A stretch of DNA of 64,000 nt from Rhodanobacter_A agri (lineage in GTDB: Bacteria; Pseudomonadota; Gammaproteobacteria; Xanthomonadales; Rhodanobacteraceae): the NCBI RefSeq assembly GCF_044904705.1, contig NZ_JADIKL010000004.1:62001-126000 (forward strand), written 5' to 3'. The notes below the pieces were generated by a model. The model saw only the letters and a program-made list of their open reading frames with translations. It was not told the origin of the DNA and ran no database searches. A program made the position numbers and the translations under genes. The first letter of the stretch is position 1. Each line of letters opens with the position of its first letter. Positions 24,832-34,026 of this stretch are shown piece after piece.

Positions 24832-25072
24832 ACGGTTCGGCGCTGTCGGGGGCTTCGGGGTCGAGCAGCAGGCGCACACGCAGTTCGGCTTGTTCCAAGG
24901 CCTGTTGGCAATGGCGGTACAGGCCGACGCCGCGCTCGAAAGAGGCCAGCGACTCGTCCAGGCTCAGTTCGCCACCCTCCATCTTCGTCACCAGCTGTTC
25001 GAGTTCGTCCAGCGAGTGCTCGAAGTCGGCGGCGGGTGGGGTCTTGGCGGCGGTGGAAGCGGTCTTGGCCAT
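24815..25072 (-). CDS. xseB: Exodeoxyribonuclease VII small subunit
   Basis: XseB binds XseA to form exonuclease VII, which trims single-stranded DNA. The product has 85 residues (family about 80). The conserved core reads EHSLDELEQLVTKMEGGEL, then LDESLASFERGVGLYRHCQQAL, then a coiled end VRLL. ATG 25072 is used. It is directly followed by ispA with an overlap, the same xseB-ispA order as in E. coli. xseA is not in the window. Confidence 0.94.
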   Translation of the reverse strand: MAKTASTAAKTPPAADFEHSLDELEQLVTKMEGGELSLDESLASFERGVGLYRHCQQALEQAELRVRLLLDPEAPDSAEPFEPEH

Positions 25073-25166
25073 GGCCCGCAACGCTAGCGCAGCAGCCTGC
25101 GGGAATCAATGCGAACGGCGTTGCCGGGCTGGCTAAGCCGCGATTCCGAGAGGCGGTCGGCGGGCG

Positions 25167-26471
25167 TCAGGGGCCGGGCTGCCAGCCGGGTCGACTACCC
25201 GCGCTTTCGAACAGTTGCCGGCCGCGGGTACTGGCCCAGCGGTCGGCCACGGCGACCAGTTGCCCATCCTCGTACAGCAGAGGGCAGACAGCACGCTGCC
25301 ATGGCGGCAATGCCGCCTGCTGGAACAAATCGCGCAGTTCGCGGGTGTGTGCGTCGCCGTCCGGCTTGATGCGCTCACCGCCTTGGCGCAAGCACACCGT
25401 GAGCGGCGTGGGCAGGCGCGTGTGTTCGTTGCTCAGCGCGAGCCATCCCCCGTCGGGCAGCACGAGCCGTTCGCCTTGCCAGGGCGTACGCCAGGACGGG
25501 TCGATGGCGGGCTGTGGTGCGCGTGCCCACAGGCGTCCCTTCCAGACATGCAGCTCCGTGCCTGGCCAGCGGATGCATGGCGACTGGCCCGGGCGGGCGG
25601 TGCACTGGCGTTCGATCTGCGCGCGCTGCGCCGTGGTGGGTGCGATGAGACCGCGCGCGTGCAGCCAATGATCGAGCAGCGGTTCGCGCAGGGCGGGGGC
25701 GAGCGCGAGCCAGCCGGTGGCGTCGAGACTGCCGGTGGCGCCGTCATGCAGCATCGCGAAGGCAGCCAGCCACTGGGCGCGCAAGGCGTCGGCGGCGGCG
25801 CGGTTGAGCGTGGCGCTGTGCAGGATCGAATCCACTGCCTGCGGCCAGTGCGCGGTGAGGCGCGGCAGGATTTCGTGGCGCAGCTGGTTGCGTGCGAACC
25901 GGGTGTCGGCGTTGGCGGGATCGTCGATGCAGGGCAGATGGTGCATGGCGACGTAATCGCGCAACTGCGCGCGCGCGATGTCGTTGAGCAGCGGTCGCCA
26001 CAGTTCGCCACGTCCCAGCGGGCGGCGCTGGCGCATGCCGCCCAGGCCTTCCGGACCGGCGCCGCGCAGCAGCTTCAGCAGCACGGTTTCGGCCTGGTCG
26101 TCGCGGTGGTGGGCCAGCAGCAGGGTTTCACCCGCGTGCAGCTGTGTCGCAAAGGCCGTGTAGCGCACGTGGCGCGCGGCAGCCTCCAGGCCCTCGCCGC
26201 GGTGCATCTCGACCTGCACCTGCACCACGTCACAAGTCAGGTCGAGGCTGGCGCAGAACTGGCGGCATTGTCCGGTCCATGCGGCGCTCTGCGCGTGCAG
26301 GCCATGATCGACGTGCAAGGCACGCAAGCCGCGCGCCCGCGCCGTGGGCAGCTGCGCCAGCGCGTGCAGCAGGGCGGTGGAATCCGGGCCGCCGCTGTAC
26401 GCCACGCACAGCGGTCCCGGCGGTGCTTTTTCCAGTGCGCGGGCCAGCAGCGCCGGCAGCGGCTGGCTCAC
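25167..26471 (-). CDS. tilS: tRNA(Ile)-lysidine synthetase
   Basis: TilS attaches lysine to C34 of the tRNA(Ile) CAU anticodon, so that it reads AUA. The 434-residue product has the PP-loop S26-G-G-P-D-S31, the family-typical HHRDDQAETVLLKLLRG and the block RPLL. The C-terminal part holds the TilS-specific substrate-binding region (LRQGGERIKPDG, then FQQAALPPWQR). It starts with GTG 26471 overlapping the stop of the upstream NYN gene (GTGA), so translation is coupled. Confidence 0.95.
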   Translation of the reverse strand: MSQPLPALLARALEKAPPGPLCVAYSGGPDSTALLHALAQLPTARARGLRALHVDHGLHAQSAAWTGQCRQFCASLDLTCDVVQVQVEMHRGEGLEAAARHVRYTAFATQLHAGETLLLAHHRDDQAETVLLKLLRGAGPEGLGGMRQRRPLGRGELWRPLLNDIARAQLRDYVAMHHLPCIDDPANADTRFARNQLRHEILPRLTAHWPQAVDSILHSATLNRAAADALRAQWLAAFAMLHDGATGSLDATGWLALAPALREPLLDHWLHARGLIAPTTAQRAQIERQCTARPGQSPCIRWPGTELHVWKGRLWARAPQPAIDPSWRTPWQGERLVLPDGGWLALSNEHTRLPTPLTVCLRQGGERIKPDGDAHTRELRDLFQQAALPPWQRAVCPLLYEDGQLVAVADRWASTRGRQLFESAGSRPGWQPGP

Positions 26472-27202
26472 TTCTTGCCGCTGCGCAGGCGCAGGTACAT
26501 GTGTTTGCCGTTGCCGATGTGGCGCTCCTCGGTCTCGAACAGGCCGATGCCGTTCACCAGTGCGCTGAGCCTGGCGTAGCCGTAGTTGCGCGGGTCGAAA
26601 TCGGGCGACTGCTTGTTGACGATGCTGCCGACCGCACCCAGACCGGCCCAGCCGTTGTCGTCGGCGGCGGCATCGATGGCGTTGCGCAGCAGGTTCATCA
26701 GCTGGCTGTCGCTGCGCAGTTCCTTGGCGGTACGTCGCTTCACCCCGGCGCTGACCTCGGTCGCTGTGGCCGGCGCCAGCACTTCGGTGTAGATGAACTT
26801 GTCGCAGGCGGTGCGGAATGGCTCGGGCGTCTTGCGCTCGCCGAAGCCATACACAGTGAGCCCGGACTCGCGGATGCGCGAGGCGAGCCGGGTGAAGTCG
26901 CTGTCGCTGGAAACGATGCAGAAGCCGTCGAAGCGCCCGGAATAGAGCAGGTCCATCGCGTCGATGATCATTGCCGAGTCGGTGGCGTTCTTGCCTACGG
27001 TATAGCGGAACTGCTGGATCGGCTGGATCGAGTGGCGCAGCAGCGCGTCCTTCCAGCTGTTGAGGTCGGGCTTGGTCCAGTCGCCGTAGATGCGCTTGAC
27101 GTGTGCGGTGCCGATTTTCGCGATCTCGGCGAGCAGGCCCTCGACGATGGCCGGGCGTGCGTTGTCGGCGTCGATCAGTACGGCGAGCTTGTCGTGGGCC
27201 AT
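26468..27202 (-). CDS. NYN-domain protein with C-terminal OST-HTH (LOTUS) domain
   Basis: A 244-residue predicted RNase-like protein. The NYN/PIN-like domain (residues 1-150) has the conserved acidic positions in AVLIDADNA, ATDSAMIIDAMD and VSSDSDFTRLA. The C-terminal region (about 170-240) matches an OST-HTH/LOTUS fold: LLRNAIDAAADDNGWAGL, PRNYGYARLSALV and a basic end. Proteins of this DUF88/LabA-like layout are thought to act on RNA; their targets in bacteria are not well defined. It starts at ATG 27202 after GGGAA and its stop overlaps the tilS start. Confidence 0.9.
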   Translation of the reverse strand: MAHDKLAVLIDADNARPAIVEGLLAEIAKIGTAHVKRIYGDWTKPDLNSWKDALLRHSIQPIQQFRYTVGKNATDSAMIIDAMDLLYSGRFDGFCIVSSDSDFTRLASRIRESGLTVYGFGERKTPEPFRTACDKFIYTEVLAPATATEVSAGVKRRTAKELRSDSQLMNLLRNAIDAAADDNGWAGLGAVGSIVNKQSPDFDPRNYGYARLSALVNGIGLFETEERHIGNGKHMYLRLRSGKK

Positions 27203-27251
27203 GGTCGTTCCCGGCAGCCTGACGGTGTGGTCGATGGTAGCGCCGGCACAG

Positions 27252-28532
27252 TTACAGTGCGCCGGCCTCATGCAGCGATTGCTTGAATTTCTTTACGCCA
27301 CTCCAGCCCAGGAATTTCTTGGTCAACACGCCGTTCTGGTAGACATAAAACGCCGGCAAAAGCCCCCACGCGTCACTGCCAAGTATTGACCATTCCGAGT
27401 TCTGCCATGCGATATGCATGGGCTGATCGGGGAACAGGTGATTCCATGTCTTGGCATATTCGAAACCATCTCCCTGGCTAGCCAGCCACATTGCGTGCTG
27501 GGCGAATAGCGGGCGCAGTTGCGCATCCGTCTCGACGGCGTTCGCGGCTTCATCGCAGAAATGACATCCGTCGCCGCTGAGCGCCACGATGCGCAACGCA
27601 TGCGAAATATCAAATGACTCGCGAGTCATGCCGCCGTGCTTGTCGATGACCAGTGCAGTGGTCGCCGGGTGGGGCGAATCGCCGGTGCGGTCATCGACGG
27701 TTGGCATGGCGCTTTCGCCCAAGCCTGGATGCTGATGCAACAATGCGGCAGCTTCGGTGAGTCGACGGTCTGACAAGAGCAACCGGTACAGCCGGGCATA
27801 GTCCTGATCCTCGGCCATGCCGCGCCGCTGCATTTCGGCCAGGTCCATTTGCAACTGGGTGATGCGAATCGCACTCGGCGCGCCAACCATTGGCATTGCA
27901 TATTCAGTTGCGCGCACAAGAAGCCGCAGATCCAAGTCGCTGGTCGTGCGCAGTCGTTCCGGCGCCTCGTAATCGGCGAATAGCCGATCGTAGCGCTGAC
28001 TGTCGAGAGCAATGCGTTTTGCCACCGGAATGGAAGTAGGCGGCTCCTGCAGGACCAGTTCGTCAAAACGTTGTTCGATCTGGCTTTCGGGGCAACTTTC
28101 CGGCGCGCAGTGGCGTGCTTTGGCGTCCTCGGCGCGCTCATGCTGGATACGGGACTGTTTGGCTGGCGTCAGTCCGATATCCATGCTTTGGGCAAGTTTC
28201 TCCTGCTCGTTCCCAAACAGCGCAAAGATCTGGACGATTTGTGGATGAGTCAATTCGGCCATGGGTTCGCCGAAACTGATATTCCTTGCTCCCCGTGAGT
28301 CAAAATCCACCTGAGCAAGAAAGCGCCTGCGTGACCACGGCGGCAACTTGTCGAGCGGGGAGGTTCCCGCCGGCGTATCGCGCAAGTAACGCGCCAAGTC
28401 CGCCTTGGACTTTATCGGGAGCAATGCGTGCGCGTTGGCCTTGCCGGCATCAACAGCTGCTGGCGCGGCCTTGACGGGCATCAGGGGAGCGAGAAGTGGG
28501 ATCGCTAGCGCATAGGGCAAGAGAGCTTTCAT
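27252..28532 (-). CDS. Exported thioredoxin-like protein with CHFC motif, unknown N-terminal region
   Basis: This 426-residue protein has a signal peptide (about residues 1-26) and a long helical region (about 30-300) that I do not recognise. A C-terminal domain follows with GCHFCDEAANAV (cysteines about 322 and 325), LPAFYVYQNGVLTKKFLGW and a cis-proline-like site, which suggests a thioredoxin fold. A periplasmic disulfide isomerase or reductase role is possible. The start ATG 28532 follows GGAGG with ideal spacing. Codon use is less GC-biased than in neighbours (for example more A/T at third positions), a hint of a different history. It follows accA by 29 bp. Confidence 0.7.
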   Translation of the reverse strand: MKALLPYALAIPLLAPLMPVKAAPAAVDAGKANAHALLPIKSKADLARYLRDTPAGTSPLDKLPPWSRRRFLAQVDFDSRGARNISFGEPMAELTHPQIVQIFALFGNEQEKLAQSMDIGLTPAKQSRIQHERAEDAKARHCAPESCPESQIEQRFDELVLQEPPTSIPVAKRIALDSQRYDRLFADYEAPERLRTTSDLDLRLLVRATEYAMPMVGAPSAIRITQLQMDLAEMQRRGMAEDQDYARLYRLLLSDRRLTEAAALLHQHPGLGESAMPTVDDRTGDSPHPATTALVIDKHGGMTRESFDISHALRIVALSGDGCHFCDEAANAVETDAQLRPLFAQHAMWLASQGDGFEYAKTWNHLFPDQPMHIAWQNSEWSILGSDAWGLLPAFYVYQNGVLTKKFLGWSGVKKFKQSLHEAGAL

Positions 28533-28561
28533 TGAAACCTCCATGCGCTGGCTGCGCGGTT

Positions 28562-29518
28562 CTATTCCTGGAACGCGCCGTGGCCGCGCAGGCGTGCGTA
28601 GCGCTGCTCCAGCAGGTCCGCCGTCGGCATCGCCTGCAGCTCGTCGAGCTGGTTCATCAGCACGGCCTTGAGGCGGATAGCCATGGAGCGCGGGTTGCGA
28701 TGGGCGCCGCCCAGCGGCTCACGGATCACCTTGTCGACCAGGCCCAGCTCCAGCAGGCGCGGTGCGGTGAGGCCGAGCGCCTCGGCGGCGTCCTTGGCGC
28801 GCTCCGCGCTGCGCCAGAGGATGGTGGCGCAGCCTTCCGGGGTGATCACGGAATAGGTCGAGTACTGCAGCATGTTGATGCGGTCGCCCACGCCGATCGC
28901 CAGCGCACCGCCGGAGCCGCCTTCGCCGATCACGGTGCAGATGACCGGTGTCTTGAGGTCGGCCATTTCCAGCAGGTTGCGGGCAATGGCTTCACTTTGG
29001 CCGCGTTCCTCGGCGCCGATGCCTGGGTAGGCACCCATGGTGTCGATCAAGGTGATCACGGGCAGGCCGAAGCGCTCGGCCATCTTCATCAGGCGCAGCG
29101 CTTTGCGGTAACCCTCGGGGCGCGGCATGCCGAAGTTGCGCTTGAGCTTGCCCTTGGTGTCGCGCGCCTTCTGGTGGCCCACGATCATCACCGGTCGGCC
29201 GTTGATGCGGCCCAGGCCGCCGACGATGGCGCCGTCGTCCGCGTACATGCGGTCGCCGGCCAGTTCGTGGAACTCCTCGCACATCACGCCGATGTAATCC
29301 AGCGTGTAAGGCCGCGCCGGATGGCGCGACAGCTGGGCGACCTGCCATGAACTGAGGTTCTTGAAGATGTCGTTGGTCTTGAGCTTCAGCTTCTCGCGCA
29401 GCCGGCCGACTTCCTCGTCGATGTTGAGCGCCTGCCCATTGCTGGTATGGCGCAACTCCTCGATCTTCGCCTCGAGCTCGGCAATGGGTTGTTCGAAATC
29501 GAGGAAGTTGGGATTCAT
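28562..29518 (-). CDS. accA: Acetyl-CoA carboxylase carboxyltransferase, alpha subunit
   Basis: AccA with AccD transfers the carboxyl group from carboxybiotin to acetyl-CoA, making malonyl-CoA for fatty acid synthesis. The product has 318 residues (E. coli has 319). Conserved parts are FLDFEQPIAELEAKIEEL, PYTLDYI, VGHQKARDTKGKLKRNFGMP, IDTMGAYPGIGAEERGQSEA and the glycine-rich GEGGSGGALAIGVGD. ATG 29518 is the start. It follows dnaE, as in many gammaproteobacteria. Confidence 0.97.
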   Translation of the reverse strand: MNPNFLDFEQPIAELEAKIEELRHTSNGQALNIDEEVGRLREKLKLKTNDIFKNLSSWQVAQLSRHPARPYTLDYIGVMCEEFHELAGDRMYADDGAIVGGLGRINGRPVMIVGHQKARDTKGKLKRNFGMPRPEGYRKALRLMKMAERFGLPVITLIDTMGAYPGIGAEERGQSEAIARNLLEMADLKTPVICTVIGEGGSGGALAIGVGDRINMLQYSTYSVITPEGCATILWRSAERAKDAAEALGLTAPRLLELGLVDKVIREPLGGAHRNPRSMAIRLKAVLMNQLDELQAMPTADLLEQRYARLRGHGAFQE

Positions 29519-29623
29519 TCGCCGGGGTTCGTGACGCGGAAGCGGGGCAGTATACCGGGCGCGCAAAAAACGGGGGAACGGGGGCGTATGGGCATCCCGG
29601 TATTCCAGGCGGAGCGAGGCTGC

Positions 29624-29702
29624 GGCACATGGATGTGCCGCCCGTGCGCGGGCGCTTCAGCGCCTGCGCAGCTCAGACCGGGTCGGCTGCATCGACCCGG
29701 TC
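29624..29702. other. cluster of short hairpins between dnaE and accA
   Basis: Three palindromic hairpins lie in the 262-bp gap: GGCACATGGATGTGCC (29624-29639), a GGCGC-TTCA-GCGCC hairpin near 29651-29664, and a 10-bp stem (GACCGGGTCG with CGACCCGGTC, 29676-29702). There is no T-run, so they are not a standard terminator; they could stabilise or process the dnaE-accA mRNA. Confidence 0.5.
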
Positions 29703-29780
29703 GACTCGAACGCCGCCAGGAAGGCGGCTTTCGAGATCAGGAAAGGCTCTGGCTCTGATTCCCCAAGCCGCACGAAAGCC

Positions 29781-32700
29781 TCAATGCTCGCTTTTCACGA
29801 GTCGCAACCGCGCTGCTTGCACCCCCGGCAGCGCCCGCACCGCGCGCAGCAGCTCGGGGATGGCCTCCACGCGCCAGTCCTCGCCCAGCTCCAGATCGGC
29901 CTGGGCCGTGGCGTTGTGGTAGCCGTGCAAGGTGACGCTGGCGCGCCCGCCGCGGAAGCCGGCCAGGGTCTGGCGCAGCTGCTCCGGGAAACCGGGGTCG
30001 ATGCCGTTCAATTTCAGCTGGAGCAGGCGTGCGTGGCGCCGGCAGGCGTCGGCCAGGGTAATGGCGCCGCGGGCGCGCAACTGAAAGCCGCCGCCGGAGA
30101 ACTCGTCGATGCGCAGGCCGCCTTCGACAATCAGCATCTCGTCGCGCACCAGCAGCGGCGCTATCTGCTGGTACAGCTCGCCGAAGAAGCTCACTTCGAT
30201 CGCGCCGGTGCCGTCTTCCAGTCGCACGAAGGCGTCGCTGTCGCCGCGCTTGCGCATCGCCACCACCATGCCGGCGGCGGTCCATGGCGTGTCCGGGCCG
30301 CGGCGGAAGCGGTTGCCGTCGTCGCTGTCGCTCTTGCGCGGCCGGGGCGGCTGGTAGCGTTCGGCGATCTCGCCCAGCGGGCAGGTGGAGAGCTGGGCCA
30401 GTTCCTCGCGCCACGGGTCGACGGGATGGCCGGAGAGGTAGTGGCCGAGTGTGTCGCGCTCGCCCTGCAGCTTTTGCTCCAGCGACCAGTCGGGCGCGGT
30501 GGGCAGTTCGATCTGCACTACTGGCGTGGCGGCCCCCATGGCGGCGCCGAACATGTCGTTCTGGCCGGACTGGCGGTCGCGCAGGTGCTGCTCGGCCGCC
30601 TTGATCGCGTCGGGCAGCTGCAGCATCAGGCTGGCGCGGTTGGGCGCCAGTGCATCGAGCGAGCCGGAGAGGATCAGCGCCTCGAGCACGCGCCGGTTGA
30701 GCTTGGTCGGGTCGACACGGCGACAGAAGTCGGCAAGGTCTTTGTATGTGCCGCCGCGCTGGCGCTCGGCGACGATGGATTCGCAGGCACCCTGGCCCAC
30801 GCCCTTGATCGCGCCCAGGCCGTAGCGGATGACCTTCGGCTCGACTGCCACGAACATGAAGTCCGAAGCGTTCACGTCCGGCGGCAGCACGGTGAGGCCG
30901 ATCGCCTTGGACTCGTCGATGAAGGTCACCGCCTTGTCGGTGTTGTCCATGTCCGACGAGATCGTCGCGGCCATGAATTCGGCGGGGTAGTGCGCCTTCA
31001 GCCAGGCGGTCTGGTAGGAGACGAGTGCATACGCAGCAGCGTGTGACTTGTTGAAGCCGTAGCCGGCGAACTTCTCCATCAGGTCGAAGATTTCGTCGGA
31101 CTTGCTGCTGCTGAGCCCGTCCTTGGCCGCGCCCTCGCGGAACTTGGCGCGCTCCTTCGCCATCTCCTCGATTTTCTTCTTGCCCATCGCGCGGCGCAGC
31201 AGGTCGGCGCCGCCGAGCGTGTAGCCGCCCACGATCTGCGCCATCTGCATCACCTGCTCCTGGTAGACCATGATGCCGTAGGTCTCTTTCAGGACAGGCT
31301 CGACGCGCGGGTCGGGGTAGATCACTTCCTCGCGGCCGTGCTTGCGCGCCACGAAGTTGGGGATCAGGTCCATCGGGCCGGGGCGGTACAGCGCGCCCAG
31401 TGCGATGAGGTCGTCGAAGCGGTCGGGCTTGGCGTCCTTCAGCATGCGCTGCATGCCCGACGATTCGAACTGGAAGATCGCGACCGTCTTCGCCTTGGCG
31501 AAGACCTCGGCGTAGGTGTAGGCGTCGTCCAGCGGCAGCTTGGCGATGTCCAGCGGTTCCTCGCCGCTTTGCGCGCGGCGCGCGTTGATCGCCTTTACCG
31601 CCCAGTCGATGATGGTGAGCGTGCGCAGGCCGAGGAAGTCGAACTTCACCAGGCCGACCGCTTCCACGTCGTCCTTGTCGTACTGGGTGACCACGCCGCC
31701 GCCACCGGCTTCGCAGTACAGCGGCGCGTATTCGGTGAGCGTGCTCTGGCCGATCACCACGCCGCCGGCGTGCTTGCCGACGTTGCGGGTGAGGCTTTCC
31801 AGCTTCAGCGCGAGATCGATCAGCGGGCGCGCCTCGTCCTCGTCCTGCGCGTACAGCTCGCAGAATTCCTTGACGACGCGCTCGGGCTCTTTCTTCGATT
31901 TCTCGGTGCGGCCCAGCGCGTCGGACAAGGTGAGATCGAGCGGACGCGGCGGAATCAGCTTGGCGATCTTGTCCACCGCGCCGTAGCCCATGCCGAGCAC
32001 GCGGCCGGAATCGCGCAGCACCGCCTTCGCCGCCATCGAGCCGTAGGTGATGATCTGGCTGACATGGTCGCGCCCATATTTGCGCGCCACGTAATCGATC
32101 ACCTCGTCGCGGCGATCCATGCAGAAGTCGATGTCGAAGTCGGGCATCGACACGCGTTCGGGATTGAGGAAGCGCTCGAACAGCAGGTTGAACTGCAACG
32201 GATCGAGGTCGGTGATCTTCAGCACCCAGGCGACCAGCGAGCCGGCGCCCGAGCCGCGGCCCGGTCCGACCGGGATGCCGTTCTGTTTGCCCCAGTTGAT
32301 GAAGTCCGCCACGATCAGGAAGTAGCCGGGGAAGCCCATCTTGATGATGACGTCCAGCTCGCGTTCCAGCCGCGCCTCGTAGTCGGCGAGGCTGTGGCCC
32401 TCGGCCAGCGGTGCGGCGGCCAGGCGCTCCTTCAGGCCTTGCCGGGCCAGTTCGCGGATGTGGCTGTCGAGGTTGTAACCCTCGGGCACCGGGAAGTCGG
32501 GCAGGTAGTAGGTGCCGAACTTCAATTCGAGATTGCAGCGCTTCGCCAGTTCGACGGTGTTTTCCAGCGCCTCGGGAATGTCCGCAAACAGCTCGGCCAT
32601 TTCCCCGGGGGATTTCAGGTATTGCTGGTCGCTGTAGTCGCGCGGACGCTTGGGGTCGGCCAGCACGCGGCCCTGGTGGATGCATACGCGTGCTTCGTGC

Positions 32701-33329
32701 GCCTCGAAATCGTCGCGCTTGAGGAAGCGCACGTCGTTGCTGGCGATCACCGGCAGCTCGAGTTCGGTAGCCAGCGCCAGCGCAGCCGAGTTCCAGGCCT
32801 CCTCGCCCTCGCGGCCGCAGCGGATGAGTTCGAGATACAGGCGGTCCGGGAACAGCCGTACCAGTGGGCGCAGCTTCGCCAGCGCGGCGTCGTGGCCTTG
32901 GGCCACTGCGATGCGCGCCACTTCGCTCTCGCGGCCGAGCAGGGCGATCAGGCCGTCCGTCGCGGGTGTGGCGAGCCAGCCCGCGTCGACCAGCGCGCGG
33001 CCGCCGTGCTGGCCTTCCTGCCAGGCGCGCGAGACGAGCCGGGACAGGTTGAGGTAGCCGTCGCGGTGCTGGCACAGCAGGGTGAGTCGCCACGGGCGCG
33101 GATCGTCCGGCGAACCGATCCACAGGTCGCTGCCGCAGATCGGCTTGATGCCGGCTGCGCTGCAGGCCTTGTAGAACTTCACCAGCGCGAACATGTTGCA
33201 TTCGTCGGTGAGCGCCACCGCCGGCATGCCCGCTTGCACGCAGGCGGCGACCATCGCCTTGATGCGGATGGTCGAATCGACCAGCGAGTACTCGCTGTGC
33301 AGATGCAGGTGGGTATAGCGGATGGTCAT
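29781..33329 (-). CDS. dnaE: DNA polymerase III subunit alpha
   Basis: DnaE is the replicative polymerase of the chromosome. The product has 1182 residues (E. coli 1160). Domains in order are the PHP domain at the N terminus (HLHLHSEYSLVDST), the polymerase core with catalytic aspartates in MPDFDIDF (near 396) and in VKFDFLGL (near 564), the helix-hairpin-helix region (GLGAIKGVGQGA) and the OB fold with the C-terminal clamp-binding region. The start ATG 33329 gives MTIRYTHLHLHS; an ATG 18 codons upstream lacks family support. It heads the minus-strand series that continues with accA, and lies behind rnhB and lpxB of the envelope cluster. Confidence 0.97.
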   Translation of the reverse strand: MTIRYTHLHLHSEYSLVDSTIRIKAMVAACVQAGMPAVALTDECNMFALVKFYKACSAAGIKPICGSDLWIGSPDDPRPWRLTLLCQHRDGYLNLSRLVSRAWQEGQHGGRALVDAGWLATPATDGLIALLGRESEVARIAVAQGHDAALAKLRPLVRLFPDRLYLELIRCGREGEEAWNSAALALATELELPVIASNDVRFLKRDDFEAHEARVCIHQGRVLADPKRPRDYSDQQYLKSPGEMAELFADIPEALENTVELAKRCNLELKFGTYYLPDFPVPEGYNLDSHIRELARQGLKERLAAAPLAEGHSLADYEARLERELDVIIKMGFPGYFLIVADFINWGKQNGIPVGPGRGSGAGSLVAWVLKITDLDPLQFNLLFERFLNPERVSMPDFDIDFCMDRRDEVIDYVARKYGRDHVSQIITYGSMAAKAVLRDSGRVLGMGYGAVDKIAKLIPPRPLDLTLSDALGRTEKSKKEPERVVKEFCELYAQDEDEARPLIDLALKLESLTRNVGKHAGGVVIGQSTLTEYAPLYCEAGGGGVVTQYDKDDVEAVGLVKFDFLGLRTLTIIDWAVKAINARRAQSGEEPLDIAKLPLDDAYTYAEVFAKAKTVAIFQFESSGMQRMLKDAKPDRFDDLIALGALYRPGPMDLIPNFVARKHGREEVIYPDPRVEPVLKETYGIMVYQEQVMQMAQIVGGYTLGGADLLRRAMGKKKIEEMAKERAKFREGAAKDGLSSSKSDEIFDLMEKFAGYGFNKSHAAAYALVSYQTAWLKAHYPAEFMAATISSDMDNTDKAVTFIDESKAIGLTVLPPDVNASDFMFVAVEPKVIRYGLGAIKGVGQGACESIVAERQRGGTYKDLADFCRRVDPTKLNRRVLEALILSGSLDALAPNRASLMLQLPDAIKAAEQHLRDRQSGQNDMFGAAMGAATPVVQIELPTAPDWSLEQKLQGERDTLGHYLSGHPVDPWREELAQLSTCPLGEIAERYQPPRPRKSDSDDGNRFRRGPDTPWTAAGMVVAMRKRGDSDAFVRLEDGTGAIEVSFFGELYQQIAPLLVRDEMLIVEGGLRIDEFSGGGFQLRARGAITLADACRRHARLLQLKLNGIDPGFPEQLRQTLAGFRGGRASVTLHGYHNATAQADLELGEDWRVEAIPELLRAVRALPGVQAARLRLVKSEH

Positions 33330-33419
33330 GCGGTCTGGCGCAGTCAAGCCTCGCAGGCTACCCGGCACCGTGCGCAGCGGCAAGATTGACTTGTGCGTGG
33401 TTTGCGCGGTGTGCGGCGG

Positions 33420-33959
33420 TCAGTGCGGCGCGGCGACTGCCACGGCCTGCGCGGGTTCGACGAGCAGGGCATTGATCTCGGCCACCAGGCTGTCCAGCAT
33501 GTCCTCGTCGTAGCCCACGTGCACCTGGGCCACGCGGCCGTCGCGGTGCAGCATCACCATGACCGGGATGCCCTTGTCGGTGCCATAGGATTTGCCCAGG
33601 GCGCCGTCGCGGTCCCAGGTCATCAGCAGGCCCGGCAGGCGGGGACGCAGGGCGCGCACGGTGTCTACGAAGACGCGCCGATCCTCGCGGTAGTTGATGG
33701 TGACCACCTGCAACGGCAGGCCGCGCTGGATCGCCAGTGACTGGAGGTTCGCCAGCGCCGGCATCTCCTTCATGCAGTAGCCGCACCAGGTGGCCCAGAA
33801 GCTGATCACCACGACCTTGCCGTGCAACGATGAAACCGTCACCTCCTGGCCGTCCTGGGTCGTACCCAGCGCGTCCGGCGGCGTATCGCCCGGTTGCACA
33901 TGGGCGTGGGCGGCCAGGCAGAACAGCAGCCCCAGCAATACGATGGCGATACGACGCAT
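33420..33959 (-). CDS. TlpA/ResA-type thiol-disulfide protein
   Basis: A 179-residue exported protein with a signal peptide (1-19, ending AHAHV) and a thioredoxin fold with the redox motif W-C-G-Y-C in FWATWCGYCMKEMPAL, followed by the AlkC/TlpA-type block GIPVMVMLHRDGRV. Proteins of this class keep cytochrome or other periplasmic cysteines reduced. The start ATG 33959 has AAGGG upstream. It lies 90 bp upstream of dnaE on the same strand. Its partner is not identified. Confidence 0.9.
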   Translation of the reverse strand: MRRIAIVLLGLLFCLAAHAHVQPGDTPPDALGTTQDGQEVTVSSLHGKVVVISFWATWCGYCMKEMPALANLQSLAIQRGLPLQVVTINYREDRRVFVDTVRALRPRLPGLLMTWDRDGALGKSYGTDKGIPVMVMLHRDGRVAQVHVGYDEDMLDSLVAEINALLVEPAQAVAVAAPH

Positions 33960-34026
33960 GTCATCCCTTCCCCCGTGAAGTGCCGCCAGCGTAGCGACAG
34001 GCGCAGGGCGAGAGAAGCATCGCCAT

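Noticed and set aside
29737..33201. A 1154-codon minus-strand frame
   Set aside because: It is another frame of the dnaE region and has no dnaE motifs; the Arg-rich composition is typical of a shadow.
31338..33389. A 683-codon plus-strand frame
   Set aside because: Antisense to dnaE, whose motifs on the minus strand are unambiguous.
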